DNA of 12,419 nucleotides from Pseudobdellovibrionaceae bacterium (GCA_913774795.1 CAJYIL010000588.1:1-12419); one strand, 5' to 3'; numbered from the stretch's first letter, positions 1-7,099 are shown. Notes: generated from the letters alone by a model not told the origin. Translations and numbers: made by a program.

Positions 1-1359
1 CTCACTTGGCCAGCGACCGCCCCGGCATCGAACGGTCAAGTTCTGACGTCTTCAACGGGCGGAGTGCTTTCTTGGACAACTCCATCGACGTCTCCGACTG
101 GCGCGGCCGGCGGTGATCTCAGTGGCACTTATCCGAATCCTGGCGTTGCGCAGGTTGGCGGCTACTCGGCCGCAAACGTCGCCTCAGGAGCGACACTTGC
201 GAACGCGGCAACGAGTGCTAACACGGTCAGTGCCATCGTTCGCCGCGACGGCGCGGGCAATTTCACCGCTAACTCGGTAACCGCCTCGACAAGCCTGTCG
301 ACGAGCACGCTGACTTTGACCAACGCAGGCTCAAACCTCAACATCACGAATCCGGTCGGTGGCGCTTGGAACATGACCTTGCCGGCGACGGCCGGCTTAT
401 CCGGGCAAGTTCTCTCGACCAACGGATCAGGCGTAACATCATGGGTGACACCGACTAGCTCACCCTGGACCGTTCAAGCGCCGGGGATCAACTACATGGC
501 TGGAAATGTCGGGATCGGCACGACGGCGCCAGTCAGCAAGCTGAACGTCGCTGATGTTTCGACATTAACTGCTGGCTCGCAAAACGGCTCGGTGCTTAAC
601 CTTTCGATTCAGCCCTCTGGTGCGTCGACAGGAGATTACTGGGCGATAAAAAGTAATGCGACCTACGACAGCACTCAGACGCTGTCATCAGGCGGAGTGA
701 GGGCAGCCGAGTTTTCCACATCGATTAACACTGCGGCAAACGTTGCGCAAGCCTACGGCGTGGTCGGTCAAACAGCGAACCTTTCGACCGGCACTTTAGC
801 GAGTTCAACTGGGATGTACGCCTATGTTCGTAATGCCTCAACGGGCACGATCACGAATGCTACGGGCGGAAGTTTTGTCGTCACCAATCCGTCAGGGACC
901 ATCACAAATGCATACGGCATCAACATCGGGTTGGTGCAAGCGACAAATAAGTGGTCGATGTTCGCCAGCGATGCGACGGCGCCATCTTACTTCGCTGGTC
1001 AAGTCGGCATCGGCACGACATCTCCGGCTACAAAGCTCGACGTTCGCGGAGTCATCCGCTCCGTCGCCTCAACCGGATCGACGTTCTCGAACTCGTCTGC
1101 GGCGGTCGATTGGTCAAACGGCAACAACCAGATCATGACGACAGCGTGTACGTCGTCCACGTTCACGAACATGGCTGATGGCGCGACCTACAATTTGCTC
1201 GTGACCGATACGACGGCGACGACTTGTGTCTTCACACACGCGGGTTTGACTTTCTCCTACGCGCCGGCGAACGCAAACCGAGAGTCAGGTAAGATGTCCC
1301 TCTACTCATTCACACGATTCGGTACGTACGTCGTCGTCGGATGGACGGCGCTCAATTAA
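1..1359 (+). CDS. Tail-fibre-like repeat surface protein (3' part, start outside window)
   Basis: The frame is open from base 1, so the visible 452 residues are the C-terminal part of a longer protein; the GTG at 64 is internal. The sequence is low-complexity and rich in Thr, Ser, Ala, Gly and Asn. It holds modules seen in phage tail fibres and Bdellovibrio surface proteins: GGDLSGTYPNP (109-141), two copies of a 'LPAT..GQVL....G..SW.TP' unit (1-87 and 373-453) and two copies of 'AGxVGIGTTxPxxKLxV' (about 496-549 and 991-1044). The last 90 or so residues (from about 1075) look like a separate beta domain ('VDWSNGNNQ', then 'LLVTDTTATTCVFTHAGLTF'), of a kind I recall at the ends of phage-like fibres; there is no S74 endosialidase chaperone end. 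A secreted or surface adhesin-like role is inference. The next gene starts one base after this stop. Confidence 0.8.
   Translation, partial: LTWPATAPASNGQVLTSSTGGVLSWTTPSTSPTGAAGGDLSGTYPNPGVAQVGGYSAANVASGATLANAATSANTVSAIVRRDGAGNFTANSVTASTSLSTSTLTLTNAGSNLNITNPVGGAWNMTLPATAGLSGQVLSTNGSGVTSWVTPTSSPWTVQAPGINYMAGNVGIGTTAPVSKLNVADVSTLTAGSQNGSVLNLSIQPSGASTGDYWAIKSNATYDSTQTLSSGGVRAAEFSTSINTAANVAQAYGVVGQTANLSTGTLASSTGMYAYVRNASTGTITNATGGSFVVTNPSGTITNAYGINIGLVQATNKWSMFASDATAPSYFAGQVGIGTTSPATKLDVRGVIRSVASTGSTFSNSSAAVDWSNGNNQIMTTACTSSTFTNMADGATYNLLVTDTTATTCVFTHAGLTFSYAPANANRESGKMSLYSFTRFGTYVVVGWTALN
496..1044 (+). repeat. Two diverged GIGTT repeat units within the fibre-like gene
   Basis: The unit at 496-549 encodes MAGNVGIGTTAPVSKLNV. 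The unit at 991-1044 encodes FAGQVGIGTTSPATKLDV. They share 11 of 18 residues and start 495 bases apart in the same frame. This unit is common in tail-fibre-like bacterial and phage proteins and probably marks separate beta modules along a fibre. Confidence 0.7.
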
Positions 1360-1360
1360 C

Positions 1361-3781
1361 ATGGCGCTTATCCTCTCGATCCTCTTGAGTTTGACGGCGA
1401 ACGCGTGGAATACCCCGAGCGCCATCTTCGCAAGCTCGAAGCCGCCTTGGACCTGGACGGGCGCTGCCAATGACGGCAACTTTTCGAACGGCGCGAATTG
1501 GTGTGGTTCGTACAGCGGAGGAACGTGCAAGGGTCAGGCGACAGCGCCTCCAAGCTCCGCGACACTCTACTTCGACAACACTTGCACGACATCCTGTAAC
1601 GTTTCACTTCCCTCGGATCAGACCTTCGAAGGTCTTGTCATTCAGTCGAATTACTCAGGTACTTTCGACATGAATGGCTCAAAGCTCACGCTCGGCGGCG
1701 GTGGGTTCACAATGCGCGGTGGAACGTTCAATCAGGGCTCGGGCCAACTCGTCATCGGTGCCGGTGTTACCTACGCAGGCTATCAGCCCTTCATGATGAC
1801 CGGTGGAGCATTCAACGGAGGTTCAGCAGACATCGTCATCGGGGATTTTGGCGCGCAAACGAATGGCGGTACGATGATGCTGAGCGGAGGCACGTTTCGT
1901 TCAACGTCAGCGAATTTAAAAATCCATGTCGCTACGTTGTCGATGATCGGTCTCTCGAGCTTCAACCATAACAATGGCACTGTGTGGCTGGAGTCGCCCT
2001 CGAATTGGCTCGTGACTTATGGTATGGGCGCATTCAATTACAACGTCCTTCGTCTTGATATCTATGCTACCAAACAAGTCGACTTTAACTCCGAGGTCAT
2101 CAACGTCGCCGGTCACATGACGATACGAGGTGTTACCAACGGGATCGCTGTCGTCAAAAACGGCACTTTCGTTCTTTCAGCTGGCAACCTCTACCATTTA
2201 AATTACAACGTTGTCGGAAACGCTCTCTTCAAATTCACGGGCTCCGGTTTACAGCTCGTCGACAACTCCGCAGCCCAAGCGGGGAACTATCTGTTCCCGA
2301 CCGTCTGGGCAGCTAACGCCGCGATGTCTGGGATTGTTCGTTTTACGAGTCAAACATGGTTGACGGGTTATCTTAATAACGCTGCGACGAACATGGGCTC
2401 AGTCGACTTAAACGGGCAAGATGTTCGGCTCTATGGATCTTCATACAACGGTACGTTTGACTCGGATCTCACAACATTCCCTGGATTGACAATCGAAGGC
2501 TCGTTCTCCAGCGCTGTCTGGGGCTTTTTGAAGGTAAATGGAAATCTACTCATTAACGCAGCTGGAACAAGCTCGACCGCGACAGGACTCGGAAAAATTC
2601 AGGTCTCTGGCGACGTCACGATCGCGGGAAACGCTGCTTCGAGTCAGCAGGGTGTGGCGCTCGAGATGATCGGTGCAACCAATCAATCGATTGACGTCAC
2701 CGCCTTTGGCCTCGCGACATCGCTGATCATCAACAAGCCGTCAGGTGTGCTGAGCTTTGTCGGAACACCCACGTTTCCCGGATCTTTCAATTACATCTCG
2801 GGCGGAGTCACGATTCCAGCTTTTGTTCGCTTCCAGCGAAGCACCGGAATTCCTCAGTACACTTTCAACGGTCTTGTGTTTAATAACGTCGAGATTTTCT
2901 CAGCAGGATCCTATCAAGCGAATCTCAACGACGACTTCGTGATCAACGGAAACCTGACTTTGCGAATCGCGGGAGGCTCTTTCTCGGCTTCGGCCGGCAA
3001 AAAAATCTTGCTGTCGGGCAATCTCTATAACGATGCGACTTATTCAAACGGATTTGGCACGACCGTGGGTACGCTACGTTTGGTAGGTGGCAATCAGACG
3101 ATCGACTTTTCGGCTTCGTCAGCGGGAACCGGTATTCCGAACCTAGAAATTGCGTCATCAGGGACCGTGACCGTGATCGGCACGATCAGCGTCCCGTCAA
3201 TTTTTCAGGTCGTTTCGGGAACGTTGAATATGACGAGCTCAACCTTACAGATGACCTTGAGTCCCCAGATCTCGGCACCCGGTGTGATGTTCAACAACGT
3301 CAAATTTTCGAGTAACGGAAATGCGATCATTAGTTCGGGCCCACTTCAAGTCGGAGGATTACTCGAACTTAGTTCCGCAGCGCTAGGCCGAACGATCACT
3401 GGTAACATCGATGCTTACGGCGATGTCCTCTTCTCGGCCAACGGCTACAGTGGAACGACGGCCATCACCTTACGAGGTAACAACTCAACGCTCACCCGCA
3501 ACGCCGGCACGGCGATCCCGACGGGCACGATCACCGTTGCCAAAGCCGCGGGCCAAAAGGTGTCGCTCGGCTCCAGTCTCGCACTTAATACTAATCAGAG
3601 CTTGAGTGTAACGAGTGGCCAAGTCGACATTGCGGCCGCCGCCCAGGCTCTCACCATCAGCGGCTCAGGCGCGCTCTCACTTTCGAGCGGGACAAGCGTG
3701 AAGCTCTCGGGCGGAACTCTCAACGTTGGCGGCTCAAATATTGCGGCAGGCGCGTACAGCTCAGGAACGATCATTCCATAA
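1361..3781 (+). CDS. Secreted beta-helix (autotransporter passenger-like) protein
   Basis: This is an 806-residue protein starting at ATG 1361, one base after the upstream stop, so translational coupling is likely; no strong Shine-Dalgarno is visible. A short signal peptide is likely (MALILSILLSLTANA, cleaved near residue 15). Residues 30-47 carry the pattern W.WTGAANDGNFSNGANW, typical of the entry to large bacterial beta-helix proteins. Four cysteines are close together near residues 48-80. Three successive coils 'M.GG.F....S..L.I' start at residues 118, 146 and 173, a period of about 27-28 residues. The rest is Gly/Ser/Thr/Asn-rich and reads as a long parallel beta structure. There is no C-terminal beta-barrel, LPXTG or obvious sorting signal; the chain ends in ...SSGTIIP. 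It is probably exported to the periplasm or surface and may work with the upstream fibre-like protein. The function is not known. Confidence 0.8.
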   Translation: MALILSILLSLTANAWNTPSAIFASSKPPWTWTGAANDGNFSNGANWCGSYSGGTCKGQATAPPSSATLYFDNTCTTSCNVSLPSDQTFEGLVIQSNYSGTFDMNGSKLTLGGGGFTMRGGTFNQGSGQLVIGAGVTYAGYQPFMMTGGAFNGGSADIVIGDFGAQTNGGTMMLSGGTFRSTSANLKIHVATLSMIGLSSFNHNNGTVWLESPSNWLVTYGMGAFNYNVLRLDIYATKQVDFNSEVINVAGHMTIRGVTNGIAVVKNGTFVLSAGNLYHLNYNVVGNALFKFTGSGLQLVDNSAAQAGNYLFPTVWAANAAMSGIVRFTSQTWLTGYLNNAATNMGSVDLNGQDVRLYGSSYNGTFDSDLTTFPGLTIEGSFSSAVWGFLKVNGNLLINAAGTSSTATGLGKIQVSGDVTIAGNAASSQQGVALEMIGATNQSIDVTAFGLATSLIINKPSGVLSFVGTPTFPGSFNYISGGVTIPAFVRFQRSTGIPQYTFNGLVFNNVEIFSAGSYQANLNDDFVINGNLTLRIAGGSFSASAGKKILLSGNLYNDATYSNGFGTTVGTLRLVGGNQTIDFSASSAGTGIPNLEIASSGTVTVIGTISVPSIFQVVSGTLNMTSSTLQMTLSPQISAPGVMFNNVKFSSNGNAIISSGPLQVGGLLELSSAALGRTITGNIDAYGDVLFSANGYSGTTAITLRGNNSTLTRNAGTAIPTGTITVAKAAGQKVSLGSSLALNTNQSLSVTSGQVDIAAAAQALTISGSGALSLSSGTSVKLSGGTLNVGGSNIAAGAYSSGTIIP
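1712..1925 (+). repeat. Three tandem beta-coil repeats in the secreted protein
   Basis: Coils begin at 1712 (MRGGTFNQGSGQLVIG), 1796 (MTGGAFNGGSADIVIG) and 1877 (MLSGGTFRSTSANLKI). The spacing is 84 and 81 bases. The shared pattern is Met-x-Gly-Gly-x-Phe followed about eight residues later by a hydrophobic strand, as in right-handed beta-helix passengers. Confidence 0.6.
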
Positions 3782-3812
3782 AAAAAGGCCCGCACACCAT
3801 GCGAGCCTTTTT
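3782..3812. terminator. Bidirectional intrinsic terminator
   Basis: The arms 3787-3794 (GGCCCGCA) and 3800-3807 (TGCGAGCC) pair with one C-A mismatch around a 5-base loop. The stem is preceded by a run of A (3781-3786) and followed by TTTTT (3808-3812), so each strand has a U-tract after the hairpin. It sits between the end of the beta-helix gene and the end of the HU gene, and so serves both convergent units. Confidence 0.85.
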
Positions 3813-3820
3813 CCGGAAAT

Positions 3821-3850
3821 GTAGCAGCTATCCGAAAAGGAAGCAGCTAC
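3821..3850 (-). other. Second hairpin in the 3' UTR of the HU gene
   Basis: GTAGC (3821-3825) pairs with GCTAC (3846-3850), GCT (3827-3829) with AGC (3842-3844) and TCC (3831-3833) with GGA (3839-3841), with one A-A mismatch and one bulged A. It has no U-tract of its own. It lies just past the HU stop and before the terminator, so it would be a 3' UTR stem that could stabilise the HU message; that role is inference. Confidence 0.4.
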
Positions 3851-3856
3851 CCCCGA

Positions 3857-4129
3857 TTAACGAACGAGGTTCTTGAATTCTGCGCCAGCGCGGAATTTTG
3901 GAGCCCAAGCTGCAGGGATTTTGATCGCCTTGCCAGTTTGTGGGTTACGGCCCATGCGAGCTTTGCGTTTTGCTTTTGCGAATGTGCCGAAGCCAACGAG
4001 TTTTACTTCGTCGCCTTTTTTAACTGTCTTTTTGATTGTCTCGAGAGTTGTGTCGAGGAAGCGCTCAGCTTGCGCTTTTGTCATCTTCGTGTCTGCTGCG
4101 ATAACGTCGATCAATTCTGCTTTGTTCAT
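3857..4129 (-). CDS. HU-family histone-like DNA-binding protein
   Basis: This 90-residue protein is the normal length for HU. It begins MNKAELIDVIAADTKMTKAQ and carries the family core 'KLVGFGTFAKAKRKARMGRNPQTG', here split as KLVGFGTF followed by the GRNPQTG arm tip with the DNA-intercalating proline. It ends in a Lys/Arg-rich helix. HU forms dimers that bend and compact DNA in the nucleoid. I chose the ATG at 4129 because AGGGAG lies 5 bases upstream (4135-4140). The in-frame ATG at 4174 would overlap the -10 box of the predicted promoter and add non-family residues. There is more than one HU/IHF paralogue in most such genomes, so I do not assign hupA or hupB. Confidence 0.96.
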   Translation of the reverse strand: MNKAELIDVIAADTKMTKAQAERFLDTTLETIKKTVKKGDEVKLVGFGTFAKAKRKARMGRNPQTGKAIKIPAAWAPKFRAGAEFKNLVR

Positions 4130-4168
4130 TTTGACTCCCTTGATGTTGAACCTTGGTGGTTTACCGAA

Positions 4169-4197
4169 ATTCAAGACTGACGCGGGATTGGTGTCAA
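4169..4197 (-). promoter_or_regulatory. Sigma-70 promoter of the HU gene
   Basis: On the minus strand a perfect -35 box TTGACA (4197-4192) is followed by a 17-base spacer and TTGAAT (4174-4169, 4 of 6 matches to TATAAT). Transcription would start near 4162 and give a leader of about 32 bases carrying the AGGGAG Shine-Dalgarno. This lets HU be expressed independently of yacG. Confidence 0.7.
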
Positions 4198-4214
4198 CAG
4201 AACGTCACAAGATT

Positions 4215-4460
4215 TTAGTGCAAGTGGTCATCTTCGTGGCTACCGGAGGCGCCCGACAAACTGTCGGCGGCGAATGCTTCTTCCAAAGCGGCTTCGAGTT
4301 CTTCAGGTTCTGGAGGAGTGCTGACCGGAATTGCGTAACGGCCTTCCGCCCAATCACCGAGATCGATGAGTTTGCATCGCTCGGAACAAAAGGGACGAAA
4401 TGCATTGGCAGGAGAGTACTCGGCGGCAGATCCACAACGCGGGCATTTCACTGTTTTCAT
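4215..4460 (-). CDS. yacG: YacG, zinc-binding DNA gyrase inhibitor
   Basis: This 81-residue protein has the diagnostic YacG/DUF329 layout: Cys6-Pro-Arg-Cys9, then Cys25-Ser-Glu-Arg-Cys29 in the motif RPFCSERCKLIDLGDWAEG. The four cysteines bind one zinc. In E. coli, YacG binds GyrB and blocks DNA binding by gyrase. The C-terminus is acidic and ends HEDDHLH. The start at 4460 leaves five residues before the first cysteine. Only a weak GGTGG lies upstream, and the preceding terminator ends about 15 bases away, which leaves almost no room for a leader. HU follows about 85 bases downstream under its own promoter. Both proteins act on DNA topology, but I see no evidence of co-regulation. Confidence 0.95.
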   Translation of the reverse strand: MKTVKCPRCGSAAEYSPANAFRPFCSERCKLIDLGDWAEGRYAIPVSTPPEPEELEAALEEAFAADSLSGASGSHEDDHLH

Positions 4461-4468
4461 TAGCCACC

Positions 4469-4497
4469 AACATACAAAAACGCCCGCGATTTTTCAA
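4469..4497 (-). promoter_or_regulatory. Possible yacG promoter inside the preceding terminator
   Basis: On the minus strand TTGAAA (4497-4492, 5 of 6 matches to the -35 consensus) is followed by a 17-base spacer and TATGTT (4474-4469, 4 of 6). The -35 lies in the terminator loop, and the spacer consists of the right arm and the U-tract. Transcription would begin 0-2 bases before or at the yacG ATG, giving a leaderless or nearly leaderless message. This is inferred from sequence only. Confidence 0.35.
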
Positions 4498-4510
4498 TCG
4501 AGCGGGCGTT
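4476..4510 (-). terminator. Intrinsic terminator of the lipoprotein gene
   Basis: Read on the minus strand, AACGCCCGC (4510-4502) pairs with GCGGGCGTT (4487-4479), a 9-bp stem of which 7 bp are G-C. GAT/ATC pairing extends it into the loop. TTTTT follows (4480-4476). It lies 24 bases past the lipoprotein stop. The plus strand lacks a proper U-tract, so it is one-directional. Confidence 0.85.
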
Positions 4511-4533
4511 CGGAAAGACAGAACCAAAATGAC

Positions 4534-5334
4534 TTAGAAACGGCTCATCGAAACCTTAGCGACTTCAGTTCCTTGGTAAACGAGCTGAGCTTCGATTCGG
4601 TCAAGACCGAGGTTTCCGTTGTTAACGACCACCATGAAGTTGAGAGGGCGACCTTGAGTGACGCCGACGATCTGCATGCCGTTTTTATTGTTGAACGAGA
4701 AGTTGTGAGCTTGTTGGTTGAAGGAGATGTAGTTTGTCGACGAGTACATCGAACCGACGTTGGTGCCGATTTGTGAAGCGTAAACGCCCGGCGCGATCGT
4801 CACGAGGTCCGACGGGAACTGCGTGCCCGCGCCAACCGTGATGTTCACGTTATCGACGTTGCCCGAGTATGATTTCAAGACGATGAATGAACCGCGCGTG
4901 ATCCAAGCCGCGCAGCGCGTGTTCGACATTCCGTTGCCGAGATAGCCGCCGTACGACGAGTTACAAAGGCCCGACGCTTGGAGCATGATTTCGAATTGCT
5001 GAGGATTCGTGACCTGAAGCATGCCGTAGTGGCGTGTACCTGAGAGAGTTCCAAATTTCGATTGCTCGGTGACGAGCTGACCTGGAACACACGAGTTCGT
5101 TTGCGCCGAGTAGCCCGAGCCGTAAGCGCATTGGCCGCGGTTCAAACAACCGTACTGTTGTGTCCAGGCTTGGTTCACTTGGCAGTTCGCGATGTCGACG
5201 TTCGCGCCGAGAGCGCCAGCGCCCGGTGCATCTGCGTTAGTCGAGATCGAGCTCGTGTTGTTTCCGCACGCCGTAACCAATGTCACGAGTGCCGATAACG
5301 CCATCATGGTGAGAGACAAATTGAGCTTCTTCAT
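4534..5334 (-). CDS. Lipoprotein of unknown function
   Basis: This is a 266-residue protein starting MKKLNLSLTMMALSALV with lipobox Val-Thr-Ala-Cys23, so the mature protein should be lipid-anchored at CGNNTSS. The ATG at 5334 is preceded by a perfect GGAGGT with a 5-base spacer; the in-frame start at 5364 lies above the hairpin and Shine-Dalgarno and is rejected. After a Ser/Ala/Gly-rich linker comes a small Cys-rich patch (CQVNQAW...YGCLNRGQC...NSC), then further Cys residues near 'GLCNSS' and 'TRCAAW'. The C-terminal half is Asn- and Val-rich and predicted beta. It ends EVAKVSMSRF. I recognise no catalytic motif. The Asp and Gln content after Cys does not settle inner versus outer membrane. 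It is transcribed alone, bounded by its terminator, and divergent from the QEGLA gene. Confidence 0.85.
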   Translation of the reverse strand: MKKLNLSLTMMALSALVTLVTACGNNTSSISTNADAPGAGALGANVDIANCQVNQAWTQQYGCLNRGQCAYGSGYSAQTNSCVPGQLVTEQSKFGTLSGTRHYGMLQVTNPQQFEIMLQASGLCNSSYGGYLGNGMSNTRCAAWITRGSFIVLKSYSGNVDNVNITVGAGTQFPSDLVTIAPGVYASQIGTNVGSMYSSTNYISFNQQAHNFSFNNKNGMQIVGVTQGRPLNFMVVVNNGNLGLDRIEAQLVYQGTEVAKVSMSRF

Positions 5335-5339
5335 AACTG

Positions 5340-5359
5340 ACCTCCGGACCAACGGGTCC
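5340..5359 (-). promoter_or_regulatory. Strong Shine-Dalgarno with an abutting leader hairpin
   Basis: On the minus strand GGACC (5359-5355) and GGTCC (5350-5346) form a 5-bp hairpin with loop CGTT. It ends exactly where GGAGGT (5345-5340) begins. Five bases later is the ATG. The hairpin leaves the Shine-Dalgarno free and may hold it open or protect the 5' end. Confidence 0.5.
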
Positions 5360-5403
5360 TTCACCGAGAAAGGAATACACGGGCTGTGCCAAGGCTCGTC
5401 CCC

Positions 5404-5415
5404 CGGTTTAAACCG
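5404..5415. promoter_or_regulatory. 12-bp perfect palindrome between divergent genes
   Basis: CGGTTTAAACCG is a perfect 12-bp palindrome in the 155-base gap between the lipoprotein and the QEGLA gene. It lies 70 bases upstream of the lipoprotein start and 75 bases upstream of the QEGLA start. It could be an operator for a dimeric regulator. I found no convincing -35/-10 pair in the gap on either strand. Confidence 0.3.
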
Positions 5416-5489
5416 CTTAGACCTAACCGAGCAGGCCCTTTTGCGGCACCGGCCTTGCCGTCGGCGCCCTAGAGCGGCACTCTAAAAGC

Positions 5490-6779
5490 ATGTGGGTTTC
5501 ATATAAAGAGAAGGTGAGCGCGCTCTCCGAGAAGGTGGTCGAGCTCCAGAGGCCGATTCGCGTTCTCGACGCGATCAAATGGAATCCCGAAGCGGAGGCC
5601 GAGTTTTTCCGCAGAGGCGCGAAAGAGCTCCCGAAGATCGATCAAGCCTACTATCAGAGTGTTCCGCTCGGTTTTGATCCCGAACGAAAAGAGTCAGACC
5701 TGCGCGATCTCTCGTACATGATCGAGAAAACTCTCGGGCCAGAAGACGATATCGGCCGCCTCTTGCTCGAATCCGTCGAGCAATACCGCGACGTCGTCAG
5801 AATGCTTTCCGCGCGCGGAACGCCCGATTTCTACAAGTACTCCCAGAAACTCTACGGCTCTCCGAAGGATTCATTTTTTGAGGGACAAATCTCAATCATG
5901 GATCAGGGGAAGGCGCTCTACGCGATTCTCTCCTCGCTCGAAAACAAATTTCTCGGCAAGGAATACCCGAAGAATCTGACGAGCGAAGATGTCGTCACCC
6001 AGTTGCGCGAGCGGTTCGATAAGAGTTTCTTGAAAGACAAAATCAAAGTTTGCCTCTCGGACGGAATCGTCTCCGATGCCGCTGCCGGCTCCGACGTCAT
6101 CAAGATCAAACAAGGTTCGAAGTTTTCGCGGAAAGACATCGATATCTTTGAAGTGCATGAGGGTTACGTTCACGTCGCCACGACGCTGAACGGAAAATCG
6201 CAGCGCGTGGCGAAATTCTTAGCGAAGGGCCCGCCGCGAACGGCCGTTACGCAAGAGGGTCTCGCGATCTTAATGGAGATTCTGACCTTTTCGACATACC
6301 CGCTTCGCGCGCGAGCAATCAATGACCGGATTATCGGAATCGATAAGGCGGAAGAGGGCGCTGACTTTCTTGAGGTCTACGAATTCTACCGCACCGAAGG
6401 CTACAGCGAGTCGGAGTCGTATCGAAATGCCGTTCGGGTGTTTCGCGGGGGAGTCGTGAGCGGAGGTGCTCCGTTCACGAAGGACATCTCGTACTGCCGC
6501 GGCTTTATCGAGAACTACAATTTTATCCGTACGGCGATACGTCGCGGTCATCCGGAGATTGTGCCGTTCTTGTTCGCCGGTAAAGTTCACGTCGATGACA
6601 TCCCGATGCTGTATCAGAAGTCGATCGAAGGGATCGTCGATGCGCCTACGCTGCTGCCGTCGCAGTTCGAAGACATGAACGGTCTTGCGGTGTGGATGAG
6701 CTTTTCGAACTTTTTGAACACCGTCGACATGAACGCAGTGTCGAAATACTACGATCAGCTGTTTAAGACGCACCTTTGA
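5490..6779 (+). CDS. DUF1704/QEGLA-motif zinc metallopeptidase-like protein
   Basis: This 429-residue protein matches the family named for its QEGLA motif (TIGR02421/DUF1704, the same fold as the eukaryotic MATCAP tubulin tyrosine carboxypeptidases). HEGYVH (residues 223-228) supplies the HExxxH zinc ligands and catalytic Glu. QEGLA (residues 255-259) supplies the likely third ligand, Glu256, 28 residues after His228. The N-terminal part has the expected 'FDP..K..DL..L' segment near residues 60-75. No signal peptide is visible, so it should be cytoplasmic. The bacterial substrate is unknown; the old name 'flavohemoglobin expression-modulating' is not a tested function here. The ATG at 5490 has no clear Shine-Dalgarno, and a GTG at 5514 is a possible later start. 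The gene stands alone and no terminator is visible after it. Confidence 0.9.
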   Translation: MWVSYKEKVSALSEKVVELQRPIRVLDAIKWNPEAEAEFFRRGAKELPKIDQAYYQSVPLGFDPERKESDLRDLSYMIEKTLGPEDDIGRLLLESVEQYRDVVRMLSARGTPDFYKYSQKLYGSPKDSFFEGQISIMDQGKALYAILSSLENKFLGKEYPKNLTSEDVVTQLRERFDKSFLKDKIKVCLSDGIVSDAAAGSDVIKIKQGSKFSRKDIDIFEVHEGYVHVATTLNGKSQRVAKFLAKGPPRTAVTQEGLAILMEILTFSTYPLRARAINDRIIGIDKAEEGADFLEVYEFYRTEGYSESESYRNAVRVFRGGVVSGGAPFTKDISYCRGFIENYNFIRTAIRRGHPEIVPFLFAGKVHVDDIPMLYQKSIEGIVDAPTLLPSQFEDMNGLAVWMSFSNFLNTVDMNAVSKYYDQLFKTHL

Positions 6780-7099
6780 GTGCAGTGCCTGTCGGTTTGA
6801 GCGGGGCTCGCTTGCTTGCGGCGGGTGTTGGTCGCTGGCGCGAGGGGTTCCGTGTTTACGACCTCGAGTGATTGGTGATGCGAGGGCCGTGCGTTCTTGC
6901 GGCCTCGAGGACTTCGCGTGAGCGCTTTTTGATCTTCGAACGCGAAGGTTGGTGATCGTGTTCTTTCGACTTCGTGTGCGACGTCTAAAGCTCGATAAGT
7001 GCGCTTCCGATTTGATCTGCAAACGCCATTAATTTTCCCGAATTCCAGAAAATTCGCGTTCTAAAACCGATGGTACAACTTCCGCACGGGAGGTGATTC
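6780..7099. other. 320-base gap without a convincing gene
   Basis: All three plus frames contain stops, and the minus frames here are extensions of antisense shadow frames. The first two thirds are GT-rich and contain loose repeats: CCTCGAG twice (6870-6876 and 6903-6909), TTGGTGAT twice, and GACTTCGxGTG twice (from 6910 and 6968). Inverted repeats are CTTCGCG/CGCGAAG (6912-6918 and 6941-6947) and CGAATT/AATTCG (7039-7044 and 7051-7056). The last third is AT-richer. An extended -10-like TGGTACAAC (7071-7079) sits just upstream of the Shine-Dalgarno of the HNH gene. No good terminator follows the QEGLA gene. Confidence 0.5.

Noticed and set aside
4130..4174. Upstream start for HU at 4174, adding 15 residues
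   Set aside because: It falls on the -10 box of the predicted HU promoter and the additional residues do not match the family; the ATG at 4129 has a good Shine-Dalgarno.
3873..4463. A 196-residue plus-strand frame over HU and yacG
   Set aside because: It is the reverse of two strongly recognised genes and has no domain of its own.
5370..5400. Sigma-54 promoter for the lipoprotein (TTGGCAC on the minus strand)
   Set aside because: The -24-like half is good, but the -12 half reads GTGT where TTGC is expected and GC is missing at the required spacing.
6270..7022. A 250-residue open frame on the minus strand
   Set aside because: It is antisense to the end of the QEGLA gene and the gap, has an Arg/His/Ser-rich composition typical of shadow frames, no Shine-Dalgarno and no recognisable domain.
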